Shown: piece after piece, positions 11,341 through 25,020 of the stretch
Position numbering within the stretch: position 1 is the first letter of the stretch
Layout: every line of letters starts with the position of its first letter
DNA from: Hypomesus transpacificus
Taxonomy: Eukaryota > Chordata > Actinopteri > Osmeriformes > Osmeridae
NCBI RefSeq assembly: GCF_021917145.1
Contig: NC_061064.1
Coordinates: 3,645,137-3,709,136 of the forward strand
Length of the DNA: 64,000 bases
Reading direction: 5' to 3'
Translations under genes and position numbers: made by a program
The notes under the pieces: generated by a model
Databases searched by the model: none
What the model was told of the DNA's origin: nothing
Seen by the model: the letters and a program-made list of their open reading frames with translations, nothing else

Positions 11341-14300
11341 GTAGTAGAGAGCAAGAAAATTGTAACAAACAAAAAAGAAATGTGACCTGTCTGAACATTT
11401 GACTTACCACCAGGAGACCTTGCTTCCAAACAATGTTTATTCTGCTGTGTGTTCAAAAAAGAAGAAAAAGACGACTTAAAAAGGTTGGGGCCAGACATCC
11501 AAAAGTTCACTGCATACATGGAAGGATTTAATAATGGGAAAAAAAAGTATTTGTCAGTTTTGTTTTTTTCTTTATATTTATTCTCCCCACTTTAGGGATG
11601 GGTTTTGGAGGAAATGCATCCAAGACAAGCAGGCCGAGCCCCAAGTCTTTGTGGAGGACATCCCTCTGTTGAACAAAACGGATAAGACGATGGAAAAATC
11701 TGGGTGTTTACTTGAAATAATTAGGAGGTCTTGTTCCTGCACATTGGAGCTGTTCTAGAACCAGAGCAGAACTGAATTATGGGTGTGAGAAATAGAAATG
11801 CATGATCATGGGTTTAACGCACAGTCAGCAGATATGATTCCAGTAGGAGGGAGAAAAGAAGCATTAACACCATACAGAATAGTTTTTTATGTTTACACTT
11901 TAAAGCAGGTTTCTTTATTTTGAAGAGGACCACTAATATGAAACATGGAAGAATGTGAGAAATCGTGTGTAGATCATTGTTTCTTTCTTGCAATTCTGTA
12001 TATAGCTGCTGAGCAATATTCAAGGCTAGATTGTGATTTAGTGGTGATATAGACTTTAAGTAAAAAAATATAAAAAACCAACAAAAAATCAAAAACACAG
12101 ACAAAATGGGATTTAAACCCCCCTGAAAATAATACAAAACAAGCAACAAAAAATGAATTGAAGTCATCATCTGGGTTAACAAATCTGAAGATGTGTTTGC
12201 AGTCTGTGTGTGACATCATATTCCCTGCAATCTCAGCGAGGCATGCTGCTCTGTTGTGTGGATCTTCTTGTGTGATCACTGATCATGTCCCCAATGTCAC
12301 CGAGCTTCAAATGGGCCTGACGAGTCTTGTCTTTGCCCAGAATACTCCATAGCAGCACCCCCACCGTCTCTCTGACCGTTTTAGTCACGTGTGAAAAGCA
12401 TTCCTGACCACCACACCCTAAAGTGGATCCATAAAGACTTATGTGCCTAAAAGAGAGGTGAGGTGAAATACCATTATTGTTTTGGGGGTGTATACTGTAT
12501 GTAATTTATCACCACTCTTACTCATTTGTACTGTTGTTATTAATCCATGGCTTTTTATAATAACTTAATTGTCTGATGGTTAAACTAAAATGTCCAACTG
12601 AGTAATTGGGTAGCGCAGGCTGCCAAACTGGGATTGTCTGGCAGAGCATCCAGTTAGCACAGGCCAATGGTTTTCCTTGAGTCATGCAGGTTCACTGTCT
12701 CACCGTTATGGTGGTATGCCAACATTGGAACTGGAAATCAGTCATTGGCCAAGGTGTGAAATAACCCAAGTCAGCATGGTCTCCAGTTCCAAGTGGGAAT
12801 CTAAAGCTCGATTATCTTGACCACGTCACACCACACTGAAGCTAAGCTTGTTTGTATTTTCAGAAAGATGTTACTCTATGGTACAATATGACCAGGCTCC
12901 TAACACGTTGGCCATTGGACAGTCTGAGAGAGGTTTAGATGACACTGAACAACATTTGTAACACGCTGGTGTTCTTCTAGACAAAGCTTTGGTGTATCTG
13001 TGTACCATGGAATGCAATTTATCCTGATAAGTTAGCATGGAGAGGCTACTGTTTATCATGACAGATGTTCAAACCGACTTTTGATGCTGATATGCTTACC
13101 CTTTTTTTATGTTAATTCATCAATTGTGAAGGGCAATAGGGCTGAGTGCCTGCTGTTGTAATTGGGTTAAAAAGGAGAGTATTTGAACTGAATATGAAGT
13201 GTGATATGAGGTACTTCGTCAAGTTGTTACTTGCTAGTTCTGCGTTATTTTAAACTGCATTGTCTATTGAAACTTACCGGAACTGTATGTGTCAAACTCA
13301 CTGTGAGATGATTGACCACACTATTTTGTCATAATGTACTTCTGAAAAGGCCTGTGCACTCACATTGAAGGCAGGACTATCTAAGATGCACATAAGGAGT
13401 CTGCTTTTATTTTGAAAAAATAAGTAGCCAAGACTCTCCCAAATATAGACAGAATTCCATGTTGTCAAGATCATCATAAAGTCTCATGTTCTTCCATCAC
13501 CTGTGATACTAAAACCATATTTGCTCAGTTACTAATTCCAGAAAGGCATGTGGGGTTAGTTGGGTTGCTCCTGACCTAACAGACTGTGTAAGGAGTCAAG
13601 GAGACTGCATTTCTTCATTTTCTTCACATAAAATGTGAGGATAAAATGGATCCATCAACCTGTGTACAGCTACTGATCTAAGTGTCCTGTCATAACTGTT
13701 GAATTAGACCTCAAACCATAGACCCCAACTGCCACTGTTGTTGCGTCACCATCGCCATCAAAAGTGCCTTCTGTTTGATCACTGGTCTTGGAGCCAATGA
13801 AGAGCAACAGTAAAGCCTTGTAATTGAAGAAAATAATTATGGTAAATGGCACTCCTGCTTGCCTTTCTGAAGATGTATTCTGATAATTGGAAGCCCCCCC
13901 CAAAGATTTGTATCCAGTGTAACAGTGCAGTACTCCATAGAAGTGACCCACAAAATCCCTGTCTCATATAAGCGGTCAATCATGTTTTTTCTCCTCACAA
14001 TGTCCCAGCACATTCTCATCTTAAATCTTTTCTCATTAGAACTAGGACACTTAATTCCTATAAATACTCTGTCAGAACTACAAGATTGTAAAGTTATTTT
14101 TCTGTCTGACTGTGACTAGTGAATTTTTATTTCTTTCCTAATGTCATGTGAATGATCTCGCCAGTGGTCAGTGGTTCCATTTAGCTGTATAGACTGTTAA
14201 CATTCTGGAATATTCTAGTATAGAGGAAGGACTGAAGCTTTAGGAATCCATGTGTCAGCGTCAAATTTATCTTAAATCGAGTTTCTTTGGGAGGAAGCCT

Positions 14301-14600
14301 GTTTTGGTTTGCGTCTGTATTTGCCAAATATAATTTTTAAAATGCTGTATTTTCTTACATGGAAAAGTGTTACGGGAATGCTAGGAGGGTGCAGAAAAAC
14401 AATCGGAGGCCAGCGTACCTTGCGGGAAACAGTTGCTAAAGTTAACACTACAGTGAACATTTTAAATTGTGTCATTGTTGTGTGGAAATGGTCAACCATT
14501 AAAACATTCCCTCTAAAGCACTCAGTCTGCCTTTATTTTGTGAGAGAATAAGAATAATTTTCATTTCAACTGTGTGAATCACTGCAGTACTAGAAACTTA
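11341..14600 (+). other. vkorc1l1: Probable vkorc1l1 3' UTR and flank
   Basis: About 3.3 kb of AT-rich unique DNA after the stop, with no splice-bounded exon that I recognise. I found no canonical AATAAA before 14.6 kb; an ATTAAA variant occurs at 14498-14503. How far the transcript runs is unknown. The small open frames here show no family features. Confidence 0.3.
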
Positions 14601-15321
14601 ATGTTTAAAATATATTTTATTGATGCTTTTTGTGCAAAAGCTATTCAAAAGTCACAATTCTATAAAAACATGGGCTTGCTCTGTATCAAGACAGCATTTT
14701 TGCATGAAATAACAATACTGTATTTGGAAAAGTGAAAGACAGAAGTCTAAGCATATATTGAATCCAAATGTCATAAGAGCAATTACACTGTCTTGTAGAT
14801 TGCAACTTTGCAGGAACCCTCTGTGGCTCACTGGGCATGTGCTTATCGAGTCTATTGCCAAACACGGTACGTCTGGTTCAAATCTTGCTCAAACCAGTTG
14901 ATAACTGATATCAGTTAAATTAATTAGGTAATATATATGTTATGGTGTGTGTGTGTGTGTGGTGTGTGTTTTCCCCATGGAAAGGAAACCATCGCAACAC
15001 ATCGCAGTGTAACAGCGTTATTTGTTTGTTTTTTTTTCCAAAAAGGGGGGAGGGGGTTGCCCTGACTAAACCGTCGTTCAACCCCCCCCCCCTCCCCCCC
15101 CATTACCCTTCAATAAGTTGCTCAGACAACTCAATGTTAACTTAATATCAACTCAATATTCAATATCGTGGTTTGTGAACTAAGACGATGTTTAGACAGG
15201 CCTTTCATGAACGGTCTTCATATGTATCGACCAGGCTAGCAGTGTGACAGCAATGTGCTCTTCCCCCAACAAGAGGCTGAGCTTGGCAAGGTCTCCACAT
15301 CCATACTAGCACACTACCTAG

Positions 15322-15538
15322 TAGGGGTGGGGGGAAAATCGATTCCCATTTGAATTGCGATTATTTTAGTGATTCACACATTTTTTTTAATCTATTTTCT
15401 ATAAAAAATAAAATAAAAATTATGTAAGCATATTGAATCTAAATTTGATAAAAAATCGTGAATCGATTTTTTATGGAATCGTGTCCCCAATCATCGATTC
15501 TAATCGAATCGTGAGGTACCAAAAGATTCCCACCCCTA
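15322..15538. mobile_element. MITE-like element with TAGGGGTGGG-type terminal inverted repeats
   Basis: The segment opens with TAGGGGTGGGG and closes with CCCACCCCTA. The outer arms also contain complementary ATCGATT-rich pieces around an AT-rich core. Ends of this type are typical of non-autonomous hAT transposons in vertebrates; assigning it to hAT is inference. A clear 8-bp target duplication is not visible and there is no coding capacity. Confidence 0.55.
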
Positions 15539-16094
15539 TGAAATAAACTGTGAAATGTAACAAACAAGTACCCTGCAGTATAAGGTCACAAATAAACTGA
15601 GAAGACCGTGAAGAACAAGTTTTTGATTATCACTTGAATTAAAACAATGTTCCCTAAGGGCATGATGAAAACCAATGGGATGTTGTGAATGACAATTAAA
15701 AGGCTCTGACTTGGCCTTGTTGTAAACAAGGGAATGCATAGTCTTGATCAAACATTATAAACGTCAGAAAGAAGATAACCTGGTCATTTACAGACACTGA
15801 AATCGCACTGAGGCCAACCAAAAATCTGCCTTTTTATATACTGTACACGGCGATGATAAACACCAGGAATAAAAAATTACATTGTTAGATAAGTGTGCAT
15901 ATTGAATGTTGTACAGAAAAATGTTGTTCTTCCAACCAGAACATTCCACTTTACAATTATTTTGAACAGCATTTGATACATTCACCTTCTTGAACCTTAA
16001 ACCCGTCTCTGAAAATGACATTGTGTGCGGTGTACACTTACAGGCAGCCTGTGCTGATTGTGTCATGTTCTGTCCTAGTCCCAGCTCCCGGGGG

Positions 16095-19000
16095 TCAGAG
16101 CAGACAGGGGTACCGGGTCCAGTAAGGGAGCAGACCGGTCTCGTTGGCCAGCCTCCAGTACCTCTCCTTCAGCAGGAAGGCCCCAGCTTTAGGCTGTCTC
16201 TGGCGGCTGAAGATTCCCTTCTTGTTCCCCACGACGCGGGTGATCCCTGCAGCGAAACGAGGACGAAACATCAGCAAACAACCAAACAAGACACCGTCTC
16301 AGTTGGCTTACATTTCCTCAGGCTAACAAACACATCAGAGTGCGTAGTGTACTTGTTATTCTTGTCAACTGGGTCAGGCCAAAACAGGGTATGTCAGGTC
16401 AAATGCCTGATAATCTCTTTCAGTATGTGCACTCCTCAAAAGCCGTCCTGACATTACATAACCTTGTAAAGCTCAAGGTAGAGTCCATTGGAATTTGGAC
16501 ACAAACAGAAACGGTATCTGCATTTTATAATATGTATGTGTATGTACACACAAACATACTACATACAATGGATAGGGGGTGGGGAGCATTTTTCGGACAC
16601 AGCTATAGGGAGTTGGCCGGATCTGAATTGTCCTGGTGCTCAGATTTGGCAGGTCAAATGGGGCACAGCAATGGGGAGCTATTATATGAACTATTATGTT
16701 GGGCCCACCTACTTATGTTTGGCTTTTGCCACTTCAGACTCTTTCCCAGCTGGCACAAGTTCAAGTCCATATGAACTCTCTAGTTCTTTCCACATCTGCA
16801 CCAGCTCCATTTGTTCATACATGTCCAAAGGTATTTGACACACCCTGACACATTTGTGCTATTTTGGTTTTATACACCTCCACTTTGCATTGGAAACGAT
16901 TAGTGTGGGTTTGAAGTCTCCAATTGAACTTCATAGCCATGGGATTATTCCACACAAAACAATTGAGGAGTACAGAGCCAAAAGAACAAGGTAGTATTAC
17001 TTTGGGAGTTAATTATCTCTTATCTTGTGATGATATGGCTTAAAAAAAAACGTGCATGTCTCTGTAAATTCCTCCTTACCCTGTGCTGTCATGAAGTCAG
17101 CAAAATTCCAGATAAGCTCTCCTATGACATACTCCTTCCTCTTCTGGTCGAACACGTCATGGTAGTTCTGCAGGACGGCCTTCTGGTACTCCTCAGTGAA
17201 CATCATAGGAGGGTCCTGCAAGGGAGTGGCTACGTTCATACATGCTCAGACACTTGTTCTGACAGGAATCTCAGATTTAGACCCCTCTTTTTGACTTCAT
17301 GTCCTTCCTACATCTTACGAAACGTTCCTCTCCCAAACACCGACCACAATGATGTTCAGGTCTCAGAAAGGTTCTCTACCGACGCACCGGTGTGTGGTAA
17401 ACACCTAGCGGTGGGTTAGCCTCACCGTGTGAAGACCTGGAACCGCGTCGGCACCGTATTCACTCTGGATGATGGGTTTCTGGTACTTCCCGTACCAGTT
17501 CTCAAACTGGGTCTTGAGTTGGATGGGGATGAGCTCAAAGTGACCAGGGTCGTGGTACCACGAGAAGTAGCTGTTCACACAGATGACGTCCACGTATGGA
17601 GCCTGGTGAGAGGGAAGGCACAGAGGGTCCTCAATGAACGGAAAGGGTTTAAATGTGAGGTCAGATGGCTGAGTGGTTAGGGAATTGGGCTGTTAATCAG
17701 AAGGTTGCTGGTTCGATTCTCGGCCGTGCCAAATGACGCTGTGTCTTTGGGCAAGGCACTTCACCTTACTTGCCTTGGGGAGAATAAGTTGCTCTGGATA
17801 AGAGCATCTGCTAAATGACTAAATGTAAATATATGTAACTGAATTAAGTTCAATGTAAGCAGACTAAATGCCAGAGAAACATTTTTGTCGACACACACAG
17901 AATGGAAGAGAGTTTTCTCCTGTAAACTAGGGGGATTCAATCGGAACAGGTGTATGGGTTTAAAATAGCCCCAACATTCTGGCAACAAGAGTTCATAATC
18001 TGCCACACTTGTCCATAACTCTAGCAGTGACCTGGATACAGTGAACACCCACCCCTTTGTCCCTGGCATAGTCACTGGATGAAACAAATGTGACGGGTCG
18101 AGTCTGGTCCAGAGACTTGGTATGAGCTATCACAGTCCTGAAAGAGAGATGAAATAACGAGAGAGTAAATCGAGTGGAGATGGGCGGGGGGGAAAAGAAG
18201 GAAAGGAAGGAGAATAAAAAATACCCTGATGTTGAAACAGATGTGACCCCCTGGTACAAGACACTGCTGAAGTGAGTTTTTGCTGCTTGGAATGTGAAGT
18301 CACAACACATTCTAATCTTAGGCCCAGCCTTAGAGTATTATCTGAACTAGGATGAGAAAAGAAGCATTGTACAGAAAGAACTTTGAACCATCATCCCACA
18401 TAGAATTTGAAATTCAATGGTTGGGTATTGTGAGGTGAAATTCCTGGGTTCCCTCCCTGGCCTCTGGTGCTCTGGTCTGTGCTGAGAGATAGGGAGGGCT
18501 GACACCCAATCAGACTGCATTCCACAGGTTAGACTCACCTTTACCCTCATCTATGTTATCTGGAGACCTAACACACACACACACCTGCATGCCAACACAC
18601 GTTCCTGACAGATATTTCCCAGGAGAGCTTCAAATACCTATGCATGCAATCATTTTAAAATGCTAGGTTCTATCTAGTATGTTACATAGTTTCAAGTCCT
18701 TCATTATCTGCTGCACTCACTACAGGCATTGTTTTGTGTGCGCTGCAAAATAAACTGTCAATGCACAAGTTAAGGATGGACTTACTTGAAATACTGTCCA
18801 GCAGGGGGCATCTCTGCAGCTGGCTCATTGGCTACGGACCACATGACCACGGCGGCGTGGTTCTTGTCTCTCCTCACCAGCTCCTCCATGACCACCAGGT
18901 GGTGAGCCAGGGATGCGTTTCCAAAGCTACGACTGTAGGACAGCAGCACTCGCGGGTCACATCCTCACTGACAGCTAACTGGTTCATTTCATTCACCATT

Positions 19001-21497
19001 CTATACGTTTACTTCTCACAAGAAAGGGACAGCTGTGTGTTTTCTTGGGGAAAACAAGCCCACTGATGCCAACACATTATGACCTCTGTGTGACCTCTGG
19101 AGGGGGGTCAAAGGCCTCACTCACATGTCCTTGATGCCCACCCCAGGGCTCTCGTCGATCACTACGATGCCGTGGCGGTCACACATCTGCATGATCTCCT
19201 CAGCGTAGGGGTAGTGACTGGTGCGGAACGAGTTGGCCCCCAGCCACTTGAGCAGGTTAAAGTCCTTCACTATCAGGGCCCAGTCCAGACCCTTACCTCG
19301 AATCTGACACACAGCAAATTACAGGAAACATCAATGACTTGTTTATTTACTGACTGAGCAGTTCAGACTGCTACTGTGCTATACCCGCCACTCTAGGAAC
19401 ACTCACATCAGAGTCCTCGTGTTTGTTCACTCCATGGAAATAGAAGGGCTTGCCGTTTATGAGGAACTGTGTGCTGGTGACCTGCACAGTGCGGATGCCA
19501 ACAGGAAGAGGGTACACGTCGTTGTATAGAGGAGTCTCACCAGCAGTGGTCATGTGAACCTGTGGATTACAACCTAGAAGATGATGAAACTTGTACAGTT
19601 AAACAGACTCGACATAACCACAAACAGGAAGTGGCGGAGGGGTTTGCTTAGTCAGGAACCGGAGCACATCGCTGAAAAAGGCGCTTAAGCCACAGCTGTT
19701 TTTGATTAGTGCTAGCATGTTACAAACACTTGCATTCATCTTGCGTAACTTCAACAATCCAAGTGGCATATCTTATATCAGCTGACTACAGAAGGCCTGA
19801 TTCATGTGAGGCTGAGGCGCAATCCAGACGTTTCACAAGCGTGTTCCAGTGCACACAATCTATTTGGTTCAAGTTTTTAACTCACCTCCATAGAATACAA
19901 GTAGCCTGGATTCTCATGCATTAGATATGGCCACCATAGATTGACATCAACCACTTTGAGGACACCAGACGTTCCAGTCGAGGAAGCCACACAGAGGCCA
20001 TTTTTGTCTGAAAGAGTGACCTTCACTGTGGGGTTGGGACTTCCCAGGACTGACACCTTATAGCTGACCAGACCTACAGCGAAGGACAAAAAAACATCAC
20101 AATGAACTCCATGTTACAGTGAGATAAGGCAACAACTTAAGATATGACAAACATATTGCAATTTAAGGAGATTAGACTCGCCGATGTTGTCCGAGAAGCT
20201 AGTCAGCACCGTGATGTCATCTACATAGACCTTGGGAGTGGTGTACAGCATCACAGGGCGATGAAGTCCAGCGTAGTTAAAAAAGTCAAAGTTTGTGCTC
20301 TGCACAAAGTACCCAGCGGGATACCTGTTCAACGCAAGCATTGGAAACCGTATTGTAAGTTTAAAGTTTTAGGGTCATTTGCCATTAATGCTAGGTTAAA
20401 CCAGAGGGATCTATATGACGTTACTTGGAACGGTCGTCCATGTGTTGGATGGTCCCTGGAGGGAGGGTCTGGAGGGTCAGGGTGTTGTTGACAGCGATGG
20501 TGATCCTACAGGGCACACCTCCCTCCTTACGGATCACATCACTGATCTCTGCCTCAAAGGGAAGATGACCTCCCTCATGTTCCGTCACTTTCACCCCATT
20601 GACCCACTGGCAGGAAGAAGACTTGGAGGTAAGACTGATTTCACTGCTGGAATGGCTGCATAGGGTGTGTGTCATGAAATCAGGAGGTGATACATTTAGT
20701 CATTTAGCAGACGCTCTATTCCAGAGCGAAGGTGTGATAAAAAAATTAACGACGAACAGGACACTTACGACAACTGAGTAGTAGTGTGCACTTCCCACCC
20801 TGAGCACTACTCTGGTTCCCTCGTCAGCAAGCCAGCGCTGAGGAACCACCACCTCTCGCTCATACCACACCCACCCCACGAAGTCCCTCAGTCTGTAATC
20901 CTGAGTGATGTCATTATAACTGGCAGGGACAGGCATGTCAATCACAGGGCCAGTCTAGACATACAGATGGGACACAGGCAAAGAGGAGAGGAATATTTTG
21001 AAATAGGAACCATTTACAGAATTGGAATACAGTTAGAATAGTGTTTGATTTGTGGCAAAGCATTGTATTATTGTATTTAGGGGATACAACGTCATGATCT
21101 GCGCAGTTAAGGCCTCATACGATAATGCCTTGATCATTAGGACTGTATAGTTTACAAGTTACACATTAAACCATTTCAGACTAATGCTTTTTGCAACTGG
21201 AACATGCGTTGATTCAGCGAAATAATGTTATCTGTAATAAAGTTAGCCTAATTGCTTGATATTTACCTCTGCCAGGCGACTTTTGAACCATGCCTGCTCA
21301 AAACCTAAGTTCCTGTTGAGTGAAAAATCGGCTCTGAAGTTCCACAGGCCGTTTATCTCTCTTATCTCACGTGAAGAGGACTCTCGAGGAAAGAGCATAC
21401 CACTATCCAACATATGAACACAATTCCATGTCGCAAATAGTAATAAAATTGTGAATAGCGGACACAATGTCCTGCACCCCATCCCTCTAGCACTCAT
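16095..21497 (-). CDS. gusb: Beta-glucuronidase, lysosomal, 12 exons
   Basis: Exons: 21267-21497, 20769-20954, 20425-20606, 20182-20324, 19886-20073, 19407-19559, 19125-19303, 18786-18926, 18053-18137, 17426-17602, 17080-17215 and 16095-16246. They total 1953 nt, or 650 residues; human GUSB has 651. It is a glycoside hydrolase family 2 enzyme that removes terminal glucuronic acid from glycosaminoglycans in the lysosome. A signal peptide is present (hydrophobic [15 protein letters not shown]). The acid/base E455 (SVANEP), Y508 (NSYFSWYH) and nucleophile E544 (SEYGAD) are intact. A sequon N-A-S sits at 424. Differences from human are DESPGVG for DECPGVG and a divergent C-terminal tail. Eleven splice junctions keep phase; the exon 4 donor must be GC, since the adjacent GT breaks the frame. 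I chose the ATG that directly precedes the signal peptide; the frame stays open 19 codons further upstream. Confidence 0.97.
17661..17830 (+). mobile_element. tRNA-derived SINE copy (plus orientation) in gusb intron 9
   Basis: The 5' end resembles a tRNA, with an A-box-like TGGCTGAGTGG and a B-box-like GGTTCGATTC. It is followed by the tail found in the other copies (GGCAAGGCACTTCACC, CTCTGGATAAGAGC, CTGCTAAATGACTAAATG). It shares this structure with the copies at 22461, 31943 and 38175. Confidence 0.85.
20692..20730 (-). mobile_element. Truncated SINE 3' fragment in gusb intron 2
   Basis: Only the tail end of the SINE is present (CATTTAGTCATTTAGCAGACG and CCAGAGCGA), with the tRNA-like head missing. 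Confidence 0.7.
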
Positions 21498-22460
21498 GAC
21501 TTGCACAGAGATAACACTCTTAACACCGTCTGATTGGTTAGCAGACGAAGTCATATGACCAAGTCATGTGATTTTTAAATAATCTATGAATCAACGTTCT
21601 ACTTCTGGTAAACCTTCATGTTGGGATAATTGTATAGCCTATGCATGTAAAATACAATAATGATAACTGTACTAGAGTACTTTATTTGAAATCACGGCAA
21701 GAAACATTTTAGAGAAGGTATGTTTTACCACCACCAGGCGGGGCTCACGCATGGAAAAATGCCGAAGAATGCCAAATAAACGTTCTTATTCGTTTTTGCG
21801 GTGAACTTTAATGTTAGAAAGTATGTACATCGCTCAATATTCTGAAAGTACGTGTTGGTAGATATACTGATCTTCAATCGACATAAACTGACGTTATGAA
21901 GCAAAGGTTGGTAGGTTACGTCTGACTGAACTATTTTTTTTCAGTTGTAATTCGTTCGGTAAACATCCAGGTGGCGCCATTGTATTGAGGTAGACATATC
22001 TTACAGGGCTTTCAAGTCACGCATTTCAGTCATTTCTCACGCAACACCTTGTATTTCTCACCCATTTTAACCATTTCTGAAGCTGAGAAGTAAGGGATTA
22101 TGTCACGCTATATACAATTGATGGACGAGTTGTCCATACTGCACCTACAGTTAATAGATCTACATATTATATGTACGAATCTGCATTTGTGTGTCACCGT
22201 GACACCGTCACATGTGGATCTGTTTCCCATTGATCACAGAATTATGTCACGCCTGTAAGTAAATGGATAGTAGTAGTAGCTATGGATAAAGATTTGCAAA
22301 TACGCAACACTCTTTCTCCTCTCCGTCCTCTTGACCTTTCCAAGATGACTTTCCGTCGGTGGCTACGTGCCGATCAAGTCTGACGACGTTAATTATGTAC
22401 ATGAAGGTTATATAGGGTCGACTCGGCAAAACTTTTCATCCGAAATCATTTTGCGTCCAG
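21498..22460. other. gusb upstream flank
   Basis: This DNA lies 5' of gusb and so should hold its promoter. I see no TATA box that I would trust and no exon. Confidence 0.35.
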
Positions 22461-22637
22461 CTTTACATTTACATTTCATTTAGTCACCGCTCTTATCCAG
22501 AGCGACTTACAGTAAGTACATTCCCCCGAGACAAGTATGGTGAAGTGTGAAGGACACAACGTCATATGGCTCGGCCGGGAATCGAACTGTCGACCTTCAG
22601 ATTAGCCCGATTCCCTAATTGCTCAGCCACCTGACTG
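22461..22637 (-). mobile_element. tRNA-derived SINE copy (minus orientation)
   Basis: It begins with the tail in reverse (TTTACATTTCATTTAGTCA, TTATCCAGAGCGACTTACAG) and ends with the reversed tRNA-like head (GGAATCGAAC, GCTCAGCCACCTGAC). A few bases are changed relative to the other copies. Confidence 0.85.
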
Positions 22638-24280
22638 CCAACTGTTATCCAGCGAGACATGAGTCTCACTCTGGGCTATACTGTTAATGGTTAATGAACC
22701 GAATGTATCTAGAGTAGAAATCCACCTGTCTTACCTTTGACACGCCTTCTCACATTGTAATTTTGGCCTCTGTGGCATGCGAGTATGACATTGCAAATTC
22801 GTGTGGTTCCCAGGCTAGGCTTCTAAATAAGTTGAGATATATAAATCAGTCATTATTTGTGGAGCAGTCAAATATGCAGTTTTACTGTAGGATACAGAGG
22901 CCAATGGATTCTGGGTTAAGATGCTGTTTGTCTTCCGTGCTATAAATAATAAAGCTTCTGCTCGGGTATCTGGTAGGCTATGTATGTACCTACTTACTTA
23001 TCATGACTCTTTAAAGAGTTAAGTCTATGAATGCCAGCATTTTTCCTTTTTTTCAAACTGAACTGGGACCACAATATGTTGGTCCCAAATGCCCATCATC
23101 TTCCCTATATGTATTGGGTCCATAAATGATGGATGTCTAGTTGAGTAATTGAGAATTTGACTACTGACACAGTGGGAACCCTGTAATACCATGATATCGA
23201 CATCTAGCTTCCCAGAATCCATTAACCAGTGTTTGATAATTCGTTTTGTGGCATGATACATTATTAAACAGTGATTAGCCGACTTTTACTACAGTAATAT
23301 TTGCACTTTTGTTTATGTCATGGTACCTTCACACTCACCTGCCTCCCTACATCCACAAATAACCCTCCCAGGATAATCATGCAGGAGCTGCAGAGATGGA
23401 TGTCCTCTAGCTGGAGACTGGAGAACAGAACTGATCTGGGCCAAGTTCAAAGAAAAAAGTTACATTAAATATGACTTTTACTGGATGTCTATATAGCGCT
23501 GTGGCCTCGAGCAAAATCACAAACACTATGTGGAAGTGGTAAACATTCCATGACCCTGTTTTTATGTGAGAAGTGTTTTGTTGTCCCCTGTCACACTACG
23601 CTTCCAGTGGTGATAGAAATTACGTCAAGGTAGTAGTTTGACACACACCTCAGTGTACTGCAGACTTTACCTCAGCATTTCACACCACAAAATGTTTTTT
23701 TATCAAGAAAATAATGATGAAAGTCTATTTTTGTTACGTTTTGTAGTCTCCTTCACAAGTGAGAAGAGAACATCAAGGTTTAGCTCATCTTACAACACTC
23801 AGCAAGACAGAAGGTTCTTTGGCAGGGTCATTCCTGTAACCTAGTCTCCTGTGTCCATCTCTTATGCCATTGGTTTAAGGATGTAGTCTGCTGGTGTACT
23901 ATTATGACCTCCTAAATAATCACAATATTTGATTTATTGTCCGATTGACATAGATGCAGTGGCTAAAAGAAATAGGCAATTACTTTGTCCATTATTGATA
24001 AGTAACTAACTGGTGGAAGCAAGACATAGAATGTCCAAGAGAGAAGATTTTGTTCATCAGGACCAGATATATTGTGTGCTCTGTGCAGTCATCTGTGCAG
24101 TTAAAGGGTGTTTAGTGACATGTACCGTGTGGGACATGTATGTGTATGATGGAGAGAGAAAGAGCGAGAGATTGAGACTGCTGTCTCAATACTCATACTG
24201 TGTCTTATTACACGCTTTGACAGATTCATTTTGGTAGATCGTGTTTCCACATTTTTTTTTAATTTATTTCTTTTTTTTTA

Positions 24281-24345
24281 TTATTAGGATCCCCATTAGC
24301 GGCCCATTTAATGGCAGCTAATCTTCCTGGGGTCCACAGGTGACC
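24281..24345. repeat. Dispersed repeat fragment
   Basis: The block with AGGATCCCCATTAG and CTTCCTGGGGTCCACA resembles a repeat end I recognise from many teleost sequences. The family is not certain, and no coding part is attached. Confidence 0.4.
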
Positions 24346-24988
24346 CAGTAGCAGAGGCACCAACTCCCGATGACTGTATCCAGATGATTATGCCAGCAAT
24401 CTTTCAGCCATGCATCCAGCAGGTTACAAGCTCAGCAGTTTTGCAGATACATCTCTTAATACAGTAAAGTACTCCAGGGCGTATACAGCGAAGATGCTAC
24501 CACTGGGAAAGATTTCCACCACTTGTGATTTTAGTCAGTAATTGCTTGTTTTGTGGTGTTGGTCAACCACAACCGCACAACCTTGCATCTTTACACAGCA
24601 TTAGACCAAGTGCTGCTAACTAGCTGGAAGCAGTGCATTGTGGATATTTTTCCTGTGTTTCCCATAGCCCTCTCTGCATCCTGTCTCTCAACATTGTCGC
24701 TGCTTGTTAGCCAGGGTGGATAAATAAGCAGTCCTTGACAGCATGTCTGATTAGCAGCCTGATGTATGGGGTGGGAGCCCTGACACTACTGGTCAGGTTC
24801 TTATCCCAACATCTCCCCTGTTAGTTCTGTTCAAGGTATTGTACTTGGAATTGTAAATATTTTCAGTTCAGTGACAGACCCGACACTCGTTGTAATCGGT
24901 AAATTGACATTTACGCAAACAAAAATAATTCTCAAATGTGAATGTGAAATGGGAATGTTGGGGAAAACAAGGCGAGAAGAGGAAGGGA

Positions 24989-25020
24989 GGGAGAGAGAGA
25001 GAGAGAGAGAGAGGGAGAGA
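24989..25020. repeat. (GA)n microsatellite
   Basis: A run of GA dinucleotides within a purine-rich stretch. The serine/leucine-rich minus-strand frame over it is a repeat artefact. Confidence 0.85.

Noticed and set aside
17661..17735. Possible tRNA gene
   Set aside because: The A- and B-box-like sequences belong to the head of a SINE that recurs elsewhere in the window with the same tail; it is not a free-standing tRNA gene.
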